Positions 34,740 through 45,365 of a stretch of DNA of 64,000 nucleotides are shown one piece after another. The stretch covers positions 62,001 through 126,000 of the forward strand of contig NSJX01000032.1 in the NCBI GenBank assembly GCA_002286715.1, given 5' to 3'. Numbering within the stretch: position 1 is the first letter of the stretch; each line of letters begins with the position of its first letter. The position numbers were made by a program, and so were the translations under genes. This stretch comes from Dentipellis sp. KUC8613 (lineage: Eukaryota; Basidiomycota; Agaricomycetes; Russulales; Hericiaceae). The notes under the pieces were generated by a model. It was not told the origin of the DNA. It saw nothing but the letters and a program-made list of their open reading frames with translations, and did no database searches.

Positions 34740-36418
34740 CTACCGCCCCGAACTACTCCCCACACTCCCACTCCTCTCCCTCCCCCCCACCGCCTGCACA
34801 CCACTAATCGCGCGCCACAGCCCGCGGATCGTGATGCCGCGCGCAGCACCGGGCTCCGCGGCGTCCGCGTCGTCGGGGTCGAGCAGGCCCGCGGGCATGC
34901 CGAGCCCCTCGACGTTCGCGAAGCTGACGTAGCCGTCGACCGCGCGCAGCTTCGCCGCGGCGCTCTGCGCGTCGAACGGCGCGTGCGCGTGTGCGTAGTG
35001 TGGGGGCGTGGGCGGGGGCGTGATGGGCGAGGCGGGCGAGGCGGACGCGGAGGTCGATGCGGAGGTCGTTGTCGAGGTGGACGTCGCGTGTGCGTGTGCG
35101 TGTTGGTGCTGATGTGTATGTGTGTGTTGGTGTTGGTGTGCGTGTTGGTGCTGGTGTGAAGGCGGGAGCGGCGCGTGCGCCGGCGCGGGCGGCGAGGACG
35201 GCAGCTGGGTCGGGCGGTGCGACGTGGGCGAGCCGAGCGACGAGGACTGCGAAGCGAGTCAGCACGGGGCACATATACATAGACACAGAGACGATTCGGG
35301 CAGGACTACAGCTCCCGTGGGGCCCCCGCGCTCCACCACCGCGGCAGACCCATCGAGACAAGGCACACCACGCCTTGCCAAAGAGAGCGAAAGTAAAAGC
35401 GACATACCTCAGGCGAACTCCACGCCCACTCGCGCTCGCCGGCGGACGCGCCGCGCAGCACGCTCTCGAGCTGGCTCCGGAGCACGGCATCATGCGGGCT
35501 GACTTCCTTTTCGCCCACACGCCGTCGGTGCTGCTCGCGCTCCTTCTCGCGGCCGCGGTGCTGCGGCTGCGTGTGCGCGCGCTGGCGCACGGCGGGCACG
35601 TCCGAGATGCTATTCGACGGGCGGTGCGCCGGGCGGCGCGGGGAGCCGGGCGAGGTCGGTTTTGACGCGGCCGCGGGGGGCACGCGGAAGAAGGGAAAGT
35701 CGTCGCAGTCGCAGTCGTCGGAGCACTCGGAGGGCTCGGGGCGCGCGCCGGCGTAGCTCTCCGAGCGGCGCATGCGGGGGGACGTGTTCGAGCCCGAGGC
35801 GTGCATGCGGTCATGGGCCTCGGCGCGGCGGAGCGTGTCGCGCAGGAGGCGCTCGGAGCGCGAGGACGGCCGAGGCGGTGGCGAGGACGCGCGCAGGCGC
35901 GGGGATGTGGGGGGCAGGGAGTGCGAGGGGGCAGGGGCGTGGACCTGCAGGGACATGGCGAGGGTGGGCCGGGCACGCGGGGGTGTTACGGGGAAGAAAG
36001 GATTAGAGGCGGTCCGTCTGTGGATGGTGGGAGAAGGGCGGAGGGGCGAGGACGGGGTGTAGGACGAGGGCGAGGAGGAGGACGGGGTGATGGGCTGCGG
36101 GGCGCGGATGCGGCGCGGGGTGGACGGGGTGGCGACGCGGCGGGGCGTGCTGGGTCTGTAGCCGTACGGATACGTCTCTGTGGTGGGGAGACGCGGGGTC
36201 GAGGAGCGGGACGAAGACGAGATATTCGACGAGGACGAGGATGCGAAGCAGAGACGCAAAGAGGGCGAGGATGGGGACGTCGACGCAGGGGAGTAGTCGC
36301 GAGTGAGGGAGAGAGGGGTGAGGGGAGAAGGGGGGCAGTGTGCAGCGGCGGGGGAGGTAATATACGCATGGCCGGACCGAAGGGGCGACGAGCTGGAGGG
36401 CGAAGCCGGGGCAGGCAT
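34740..36418 (-). CDS. Ser/Pro-rich, largely disordered protein of unknown function
   Basis: Two exons join in phase: 36418-35408 and 35246-34740, giving 505 residues. Start chosen at MPAPASPSSSSPLRSG; an in-frame ATG 90 bases upstream (36508) would add 30 residues. Much of exon 1 is Ser/Pro/Arg with repeated TPRR and SPRR motifs (candidate kinase sites). It carries an acidic Cys patch (SECSDDCDCDDFPFF) and an Arg/Glu segment. Exon 2 has a His/Gln tract (HQHQHAHQHQHTHTHQHQHA), a Ser/Thr run, then a conserved-looking C-terminus (AKLRAVDGYVSFANVEGLG, ITIRGLWRAISG). A disordered regulatory protein is the most that can be said. The intron is longer than usual here (161 bases). Confidence 0.6.
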
Positions 36419-37992
36419 AGCGGGTTGGATTCTGGACTGGCGAGGGCGTGTAAACGTCGTGTCGTGTGATGGCCCTTTAGAATCGATTGCGGCGTGTTCT
36501 CCGCACACGAGGCCGACAAGAAGCGCACTCAGATTCGGCGCAGATGCAGATGTCTTGCAGATCCTGGCGCTTGCTCTGCTGCGCGCGCGCTACAGGCAAT
36601 GTCGTGCGGCGTAGAGACGAGCGGGTGGGCGTGTGGCGGGAGGGACGCGGGGCGAGTGAGAAAGCGAGGGAGAGTAGTGCACATCCGCCTTTTTAATTTT
36701 AAAAACGGGCGTTGCACCCCAGAATGCTGCCGCCACAGCCAGCGACGAACTCAGTCTCGAGAGCCCGACCCGCGGACCCCCTGCCGATCCGCGCCCAGAC
36801 CCCGGCCAACTCCGTCCCACCCTCGTCGCAGAGGCAACACCACTCACGGTCCAGACCCCCGCCTCAGCTTTCGCCTCCTCAGCGTCGCACAGTATGCATG
36901 CACCGGTGCATACGCGTGCGCCGTTTTCGCCTCTCTCCACTGCAACTGCAACAGCTGACAGTGCTCAGCAGGATCCGAGCACTGACACGTCCCCCTCCGA
37001 AACACACCCCGCTTTGCCTTTCCTTTCCTAATTCCTTTCGCAACGTCTTCTGCATATGTCTTTGAGTCAACCCGAGTTACAGCAGCCAATGGCAAAACCT
37101 CGGCCGTTGTGCAGTGCTATTCGCGGACACGGGGTCCTCGCCCCCCGCCACCCGCGCCCCGCGTCCACGGACTGGGACGCGCACCGAGTACACGTGGACC
37201 GCCGCTACCACAACGCCTGCCTAATGCGGCCGTGGGCGCGTTTCCCCTCGTCGATGTCGATGTCGATGAGTTGCTATAGCTATAGTGCCTATCGCCTGCA
37301 GCTGCTTATCTGAATCGGGCGTGGTAGGTAAATATTGCTGACTGCTCATATGCGTGCCGATGGGGTTTACTTTGGGCTTTGGACTATGGCCTATGGAGTT
37401 TGGGCTTTGGGTCGGGGCATAGGCAGGGCTCGAGTCTGGGCCGCACGACGACGTCACGGTGGGCCTATGAACTATGACACACATCCATGCACCATGCATC
37501 CTACGACATCATCCTGCCACTGCAGCCCCAGACTGTTGACTGCTGACCATCGCGGCTGCGTTATCCCCGTGCACTAGCACTCGCAGGACCGAGCGGCAGC
37601 GTAGCGACCATTGCCACAGCCTCAACGGCGTTACCCGCAGGGACCTCCGTCCGTACCCATCTCATCCCATCTCCCCTGGCTATGGGCGTCCGGCGCGTCT
37701 CGCAATCAAAACGCGTCCGTACCCATCCTGTTTCGCAGGGCGGTGCACCTGCATGACCTTCTCACGCGCGCGCGGACCCCGTTTCGTCCTATTGTACGTT
37801 ATGCGTTGTGCGTTGTTCTTGTTCGAGCTATTGTCTGTGGATTCATTGTTGCATCTGTATGTATTATGCACGGACGTCCGAGCTAGGAACAAGGCCATAG
37901 GGCGCGCGGTCGCCGCGACGATGATTCGGGCGTGGTGACGCGGCGTCGCAGCTCACACAACTATGTATACCCTCGGAGGGCTGCTCGCCCGA

Positions 37993-38024
37993 GCTTGCTT
38001 ATGCTTATGCTTATGCTTATGCTT
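37993..38024. repeat. Hexanucleotide microsatellite (ATGCTT)n
   Basis: Four tandem ATGCTT units plus a partial one. CATATG alternation follows at about 38070-38090 and (ATCGAC)n at 38329-38350. Confidence 0.75.
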
Positions 38025-38950
38025 GTCTCAGGACCTAGGGCCGCGCGGTATACTCACCTATCCGCGTATGGGCATATGCATATGCATATGTAGGTCCAGC
38101 CACTCGCTCAGACTTGACTCGAGCGTATAGTTCGCCACTCGCCATTTGGACAATTACACCCTGCCTACGCTACCATTACCAACCTCGCCACACAACATCA
38201 GCGCCGAATACTAGATAGATACCGCGCCAGCTGCAACTCCGAGCCCCGAGCTCTAAATCCGAAACGCCGCTCAGACCGACCCGTCGCCACCCAAATCCTC
38301 ACACGTCAATTCCAAGCACAACCTCGACATCGACATCGACATCGACATCCGGGCATCTGCACACCCGATGAATCCGCCCGCCACACTCACACCCGCTCCC
38401 GCACCCACAATACTTACCGTCGACAATGACAGGGGGCCCTGGACCTGGTAACCACATGGCTCGCAGGCCTCGGGCCTCGACATCAGCTATCAACGACTTA
38501 TAATATCAAGTGCTTCAGAATCATAATTGATAATGCTAGCTACCAGCACGTGCCATGGTACGTGCACGGGCAGGTCGTACATCCCGCCGGGAGCCCGCTG
38601 AACGCAGGCTTTTGAGTTTGGCTTTTGACTCGGAGGTGGTGATGTTGATGTTGATGCTGATGGCGATGCGATGAGATATTGATGAGTACAGTAAGTAGGC
38701 CATGCGTATAAACAGGGTATGGGGTGATCAGGTACGTGGTTTCGTTGGTGGTTTCGAGTCAGCATGAGGTGGCTGCGGGCGACTGGGGCTCGCGCTCGTA
38801 CGTGTCCTCAAGCTCGTTGGAAGTAACCCAAGGTGAGGACGCAATATACATGTACAGCTGTAGTGCGCGGATCAAGGCTGAGAGGTTCGAGCTCGAGCGT
38901 ACGCGCACGGGGTATTTGCGTTCGAATTCTACTCACTCTCGGCTTGACCT

Positions 38951-39049
38951 CATCAGTAAAACAGTCAGGTCCTAGGAGTCCTTGAGAGCTCTTGCAAGCG
39001 CTTGGAAACGCTTGCAAGGACTCCAAGGACGTCGACTGTTTTACTGATG
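38951..39049. repeat. 99-base inverted repeat able to form a long hairpin
   Basis: The outer arms CATCAGTAAAACAGTC (38951-38966) and GACTGTTTTACTGATG (39034-39049) are perfectly complementary. Inner arms CTTGCAAGCG (38991-39000) and CGCTTGCAAG (39009-39018) also pair, as do the GGAGTCCTTG-like segments between, with a small bulge (about GAGAGCTC) on the left. The loop is only 8 bases (39001-39008). It could be a decayed MITE, a palindrome or a small-RNA precursor; no target-site duplication is obvious. Confidence 0.85.
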
Positions 39050-40422
39050 CTCTTTTTCGCAGTTACCTGTCGATGAAGGCTCTGGAAGTCGCGCTGGAGG
39101 TGTACTTCACGGCTCCCGCACGTTGGCTTGTGCGAATTTCGAAGCTCTTGACACTCGGCAGCGACGCCGCGGTCCGCATCCACGACTCTGGATTCCCCGG
39201 CTTCGAATTCAGCCCCTACCGTCCTCCAATACGAATCGCATACCCCGCAGCCACGCGAGCACCAACCTTGTCGATGGAGGCGCAGTGCTGCGTATCATGG
39301 TACTGGAATGATTCAAGCATCCTCTCCGCCATCGCTTCGCAGCTTCGCCGCTCCCGCACGTCGACCAGCGCGAACTCCATACCCCCTGGACCGCCAGCAG
39401 CATGTCCTCGCCGAACCCGGTGTGTCCACGACCTGAGATCCTACTGCCCCGCAAGCCGAACCGCGATATCCCAGCCACGCAGGCGGACCATGGCCAAGTC
39501 CTTCTTCCGGGCCCTCGTCCACGTCCACGTCCTTTCAGCACTCCGATAGACTCAGATTGCACTCCCCTCCCATCCAGATACCGGTAGTCATATCCCCCAG
39601 CCACGCGAGCACACCACCCCCCACAATCCAATCCAAACCCCTTCTAGCCCCCACTAACAAATCACTAGCTTGCATTTACTCCTCTCCTCCTATCGCGCAC
39701 CACAACCACTAAAACTCAAACTCTGCCACCCTAGCAGCCCCACCGCCTCCACTTCTATGGGGACTATAAAGCCACGGGCAGCGCACGTGAGCTGGCCCGC
39801 AATCTGATGTCCAAAGTCCAATATGGCACATTGCACATTACCCTCCCCCACTTTCCACTTCGCACGGTGCACGAGCTATATCTCCATCTTACCCCTCTGC
39901 TAGACATATGCGGGATGCGCACATTCCGCCAGCTCGCGTGCGCATATGCAGGATGGAGAGCTTGATAGGGGCCGGAGTGCTCGCGTCGAATCGGTACGCA
40001 GCGACACCTTCCACCTGCTCCGTCTACTGTACTGTACATCTCACACGCGGATATGCCGCAGCCGCAGCTGATAGCACTCGTACAGTGATATACAGGCATA
40101 CTATCCCTGATATCGACGGGATTATGGCTATAGGACGAGTAAGTACTGGCATGCTCCAGTTAGTGTTCCAGCTCCAGAAGTGTCGGTCACCATCCCTCCA
40201 TCTTCCTTCACAACTTCCCTTATAGTTGCCCCTGCATGATCAGGGCTCCTTCGACCTCGACAACATGGAACTTGGCATGGAGCTCGACATAGACACTAGC
40301 TCCACGAGCTGTAGTGCGTCGTGCCCACCCACACGCCCCTCCACATGCCGCTTGTGCGGTACCCGCACCGACTCCTTCGTTCTACACCTCTATGTGCTGT
40401 CGACCTACCGTCCCACTCCCAG

Positions 40423-40602
40423 CTTCGTGGCATAGGGCCAATGTTCGTGGCATAGAGCCAATGTTCGTGGCATAGAGCCAGTGTTCGTGGCATAGAGCCA
40501 GTGTTCGTGGCATAGAGCCAGTGTTCGTGGCATAGAGCCAGTGTTCGTGGCATAGAGCCAGTGTTCGTGACCTTGCACCAATGTCCGTGGCATTGAGCCA
40601 AT
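40423..40602. repeat. 20-base minisatellite, nine units
   Basis: Unit TTCGTGGCATAGAGCCAGTG: seven near-identical copies, then two with several changes. More decayed relatives extend to about 40685. The period of 20 is not a multiple of three, so the open frame across it on the minus strand is a by-product. Confidence 0.9.
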
Positions 40603-42189
40603 GTTTCCATCGTGCCAATCGTGTTCGTTGCAGCGTATCAATTTCCATCACCTTGAACTGATGGTTGTGGCATTGAGTGCCAGTCATCGTAACGTCCTGC
40701 ATCTCCCGGGGTCGGGCTTGCTCCATTCAGATTCCCTCCCCCTCTCCCTTCTCTGCCATCATCACTGAATCGTGTTTCAAACCTGCGTGCCGCAAATACT
40801 CGCGTAGTTGTCTCCAATCCCTCATCTGCCGCTAGCCCATCTCATTACCATCCTCTTGTCACTTTGTCGGAAGCCCTGCCCCTGTCTTTATTCTCCTATC
40901 TACCTGTCAATTACTCGTGCTCGTGTAGCATTCTCATCTGCAGTACATGTCCATTGTACACATTAATCAACCATCCTCGGACGTACTTCACAATTACAGG
41001 CATTACAATGAGAATGGTGTTTGACACATGCTGCCGACACTGATTTCGCTGGACTCTGAAGCAATTGGCAACACGTCTCTTGCATACCAATTCTGGGGTT
41101 TCTTGGTGGTGCACTTACATATGGATCATCGGGCTGCTTGCAAGATTCATGCACCAGATTCTGCAGCTGTACCCACAGCACGCATCCTACATTGTGCAGT
41201 CTTGCATTCGTGGTACCGATATGCCCGTTGATCCTGGACCTCTTCCCGTGCTCACTGCTCACTCCATGCATTGGATCTGCAGGGTAACATTGGGTAGATG
41301 ATTGCCATTCTTCTAGATATTGTGTTCTTGTGTTGCTCATCTACCCTCTGTTTTCCTGTATGTGACAATAAATTGGATGGGACGTGGGTGCTCCGCGATG
41401 TGGTACTGCGCCGTGCCATGTGGCGCGGATAGGGCCGTTCCTCAATGGGACCTCCCCCGAATTAAAACTCCTCCTCCTCCTCCTCCTCCACTCCACAGCA
41501 CAAATGACGCGCCCGCATCCGCGTCCACATTCAGCATCTTTGGCGCCCGCAGTTCCTCCAGTGTATCTGCCTCTGCTTCAAACCCTGCTCCGCGTCCGGC
41601 CATGGCTATATTTATCCCTTCCGATACACAGATACAGGTTCTGAACGCGGAACGCGTATAAAGAGCAGACGGGCGAACGTGCGACGGCGACGGCATCCTC
41701 TACTGGGCACGCCGATGCCTATACTCAATCGTCCATCATCCCATGATGCTGCGCTATATATGCGATCTGCCAGCCGCCAACCGCAACGGGTTGCGGAGCC
41801 AGCCCGTCCTGCTCGAGCTGCGCGATTGTATGCAGGGGAGACGGAGCTGGTGGAGTCACGCGTACGCGTCGCGAAAGTCGCGCGCCCTCGAATCTTCGTC
41901 GTATCCGTATCGACATCAGACTCAGACTCAGACTCAGAGACTCCACTCCACTCGCTCAACTGTACCCACCATATGCGTCGACGTCAGGTACACACGCGCG
42001 ATGTACGCTCCGTGGCGGATCCCTCCCTCTCCATCTTTGCACTCCGTCAAAGCACCCCGCTCAGATCGCACACCGCACACCGCACACCGTCACTCTCACC
42101 CCGCTTCGATCTATTTTCGCCTCGATCCGGATCCGCCCCGCGCTTCGTCGCCTCTTCCCCACACGTTACGCGGCGGGCCCGACGTCTAC

Positions 42190-42450
42190 GCGTGCGGCAT
42201 CTTCTTCCCTCGAGCTTCCTCCGCGCCGCCCAGAGTGGCCATTTCACTTCCATTCTCGCACCCGCCGCCGGCGCGTGCGGCATCCTCTGGCCCTTTGTCC
42301 CTTTGTCCCTTCCCCGCTTGCTCCGTGCCCGAAGGAGGCGTTCCACTTCCCACCCGCCCGCCTGCGTGCGGCACCTCCCTCCCTCCCTTCCCCGCTTCCT
42401 CCGTGCCCGAAGCAGCCATTTCACGTCCATTCTTGCACGCACCCGCCTCT
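42190..42450. repeat. Three imperfect tandem repeats of about 85 bases
   Basis: Each unit contains, in order, GCGTGCGGCA, a CCTTCCCC-type tract, CTTCCTCCGTGCCCGAAG (or a variant) and CCATTTCACTTCCATTC-like sequence ending in CACCCGCC. The units begin near 42190, 42270 and 42360. Pyrimidine-rich on the plus strand. No coding meaning is evident. Confidence 0.65.
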
Positions 42451-44794
42451 CGCGCGCGATGACGTTACGTACTCTACACATGAATAGCAACCGTGGACTG
42501 AGGAGCGGTCGTCAGCGTCACGATCCTCATTAATTGACACGCCGCCTCCCAGTCTCTATCCAAGTCCACGTCCATGTCCACGTCCGCGTCTATTCTTGGT
42601 CTTACAGGAACGCGTACCCTGAAGTCCACGCCGTCCCAGGTCCACGACCCACGACCAGGCAGACAGACAGGCAGGCAGCACTGTGACGTAGCGTCAGTCC
42701 CAATTCCCGTCATGAATCACCGCACCCGCACGTGCATCACACGACGATCCGCACGCCTCACCCAAGCACCCAGCACCCAGCACCCAGCAGCCGCAGCACC
42801 GAGCGCACAGTACGTCAAAGGCCCCGTTTCGGTCTGGCCTCGTCGAACCGGTTCTGGTTCTGCATCGCGCACGCGCACACCTTGGGCTTGACAGAACGCA
42901 CGCCTGGGTGCGTGTTGCTGCATGCGGGGGATTCGGTGGAAAGAAGCACTGGCGGCTGCGGGAGTGCAAGTGACAGGGCATCATTTCCCCGCGCTTCGCG
43001 AGGCTGTTTGACGTGTACGGTGCAACGCCGGTGTGGGGTAGCCCGCTTCTTTCATCCTGCGAGCTCCCTCGACCTCTTGAGAGTGTGTCTTGTCTGCCTC
43101 GGCGGCGTCGTCGTGCTTTTGCTCATCGGACGCGGTGTGGGACTCGAATCTGAAGCCTAGGTGCACAGGTGCAGGGATGGGCTCGAGGGACAGGACGGAT
43201 GGGAAAGGGAGACGCGGGGTGCGTCATCGGAGCCCCGTGCACATCGGGGACGGGTCACTTGGTGCGCAGCGCTTCCTCTCCGTCCCTGGCCACTCACCAT
43301 GCATGCTTCGCGTCCTCTCAATGCCCGACAGTACTCATCAATGGCCCACAGTACTCCCCCTGGCCGATCTATGTCCCGCAGATGCAGATCCACACCTCGA
43401 GCGCACGCTCGTATGCATCCTCCGTTGAAGACCTCAAGTACCCACCGCGACGCTTTTCATTACGGATATGTGGCGCTACGCCCGGAGGCACGGTGTGCGC
43501 ATGGTGCGCATGGTGCAGCTATGACGATCCCCTTCACTTCTGGCCATAGCCACGGTGCGCAGTTGCACTCTTCGTCTGCGCTCGTTCACCCTTCTGCAGA
43601 ATATTCCCCGCGCATATACGCAGGCCCAAGCCCAAGTCCAATACACTCGCGTTAGCTCGTGGTCGTGGTCGTGTGCCCGCCTCACCACTAGGCCAGACTT
43701 CCCCTTCTGCTCTATCGCATCCATCCATCCTTCCGGCGAATGTTCTCGACGCCCGCGTTCGCTTTCGCCGGAACACTAGTACTTATGACCTATGACGCTG
43801 TGGCTGGCGCGTGATGCTGCCGTTCTGGTGGAGATTATGCGCACATGCTGCGTGCTGCTGCTGGCGCCGGTGTTCATGTTCGTGCTGGGTTCGCAGGCGT
43901 CGTCGAAGGTGCACACATGGTCTTGCGCGTTAGGCTCGGACTCTCAGCGTCTCTGCAGTCCGAACCGAATTCGCTCTTCGCCTCAAGCTCTCATGACCAT
44001 CTTCCGGCTTCCGTCGAACATTCCTTGTCTCCTTACGCCGATCACGATCGTGTGCCGTCTTCGATCTGAGCCTTCCTTCTGTCGAGTGCTGTGTCCCCTC
44101 GACATCATCCTCACCTTCGTCCTTGCCGTGCGCGTGTGCCTCGTGGATCTGAGACGGTTTACTTCTTCTTGTTCTGTGTTCTATGTTCTACGTTCGATTT
44201 CTGGGCCGGGTTATAACCGCTTCACAGGCTAGCGCGAAGCGCGAAGTGCGAGTACAAGAACCCTCTTCGTCACTTGCGTATAATACGGCACTCGTCATTC
44301 GCCATCAGCTATTACTCGTCAGTCATTGCTCGCTGCGTCCCATCCTTTGCGTCATCCTCTCTCCTTACCCATTGCACGCCGCGTTGACTGGCACTGACGC
44401 GCGGTCATAACAAGCTTGAGTAATGCTAGTGGCCAAGGCTTATGACGACGTCGATGTCCTGGACGCTTCTCGCCAAGGGCTGTGTGTGAATGGGCGTGTC
44501 TATGCGTCGAGCTTGGGCTGTATCCCGTGACGTCCTCAACTGTCCTCTGCGCGTCTGCATTGGCAGCACTGGTGAGTTCACGTTATTCGCTGATATTGCT
44601 TGGTCGTCACAGGTTCACAGGGACGATGTCGCGCGGGCAATTGACGTCGCTGTCACAGCAGTTATACTGGTACTCTCTTGACCTGCCTCGGTACTCTCAG
44701 CTGTTACTGCATCAAGTCAGATACTGCCGCTCTGTTCCCGACTGATGACGACGGGTCAGTCTTGTTCTCGTCTCGTGACGTTCTTGTATGGTTC

Positions 44795-45365
44795 ACAGTA
44801 CGACGTTCGAGCTCACACGACCAGAATTTCTACCCGACCATTCCTTCGTCCCGTCCACGTCGTCAGCTTGCTCCCATCTTCTCCTCCTGCGGCCGGGACC
44901 ATCGCTCCTGCGTATCTCGACTCCGCCCTCGATGTCTTCAAGTTCGTATTCGGGTTTCGAGTTTGCAAGCCGCTCCCTCCTTCGCCAATCCTTCTCAGTC
45001 CCCAATTTCGTTCTCACATCTGGCTGGCGTCGACCGGTAGCCCTCCTCGCACCACAAGGCGCCAACATCGGCGTCGATCGTCAAGTACAGACAGCCTGAA
45101 GATCTTGGCTTGTCGCGATGCTCTGTAGCCAGCGCACCAGGTCCCATATCGCCCATAACCGCCACCTTACGGCGATGCAGTAGCATGGTCATCGCGTTCG
45201 ACGGTTCGCACTGCGATGCTCGTGCTCTCAAGACCAGAATCCTCAGCCGACTCTACTGACACGCGGTTCTCTGGCCAAGCTGGTACGAGTACTCGCTCGA
45301 GTCTTTCATCTCTTTTTCTTGCGCCCGGGCGTTGGATATCTTCAAGTTCGAACATGGCGGACGCG
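44795..45365. repeat. Degenerate direct duplication of about 170 bases, 400 bases apart
   Basis: The segment 44795-44965 resembles 45195-45365. Shared landmarks are GGTTC-CA-T-CGA near the start, CACGACCAGAAT / CAAGACCAGAAT, and ATGTCTTCAAGTTCG / ATATCTTCAAGTTCG. On the minus strand both copies are open and both encode an ELEDI motif. Possibly a decayed repeat-protein gene. Confidence 0.45.

Noticed and set aside
34440..38100. Telomere or centromere because of simple repeats
   Set aside because: No TTAGGG arrays, not AT-rich, and unique sequence dominates between short microsatellites.
39200..40300. Frames around 39-40 kb as a gene linked to the hairpin
   Set aside because: The frame runs through the hairpin itself and shows no domain or intron pattern.
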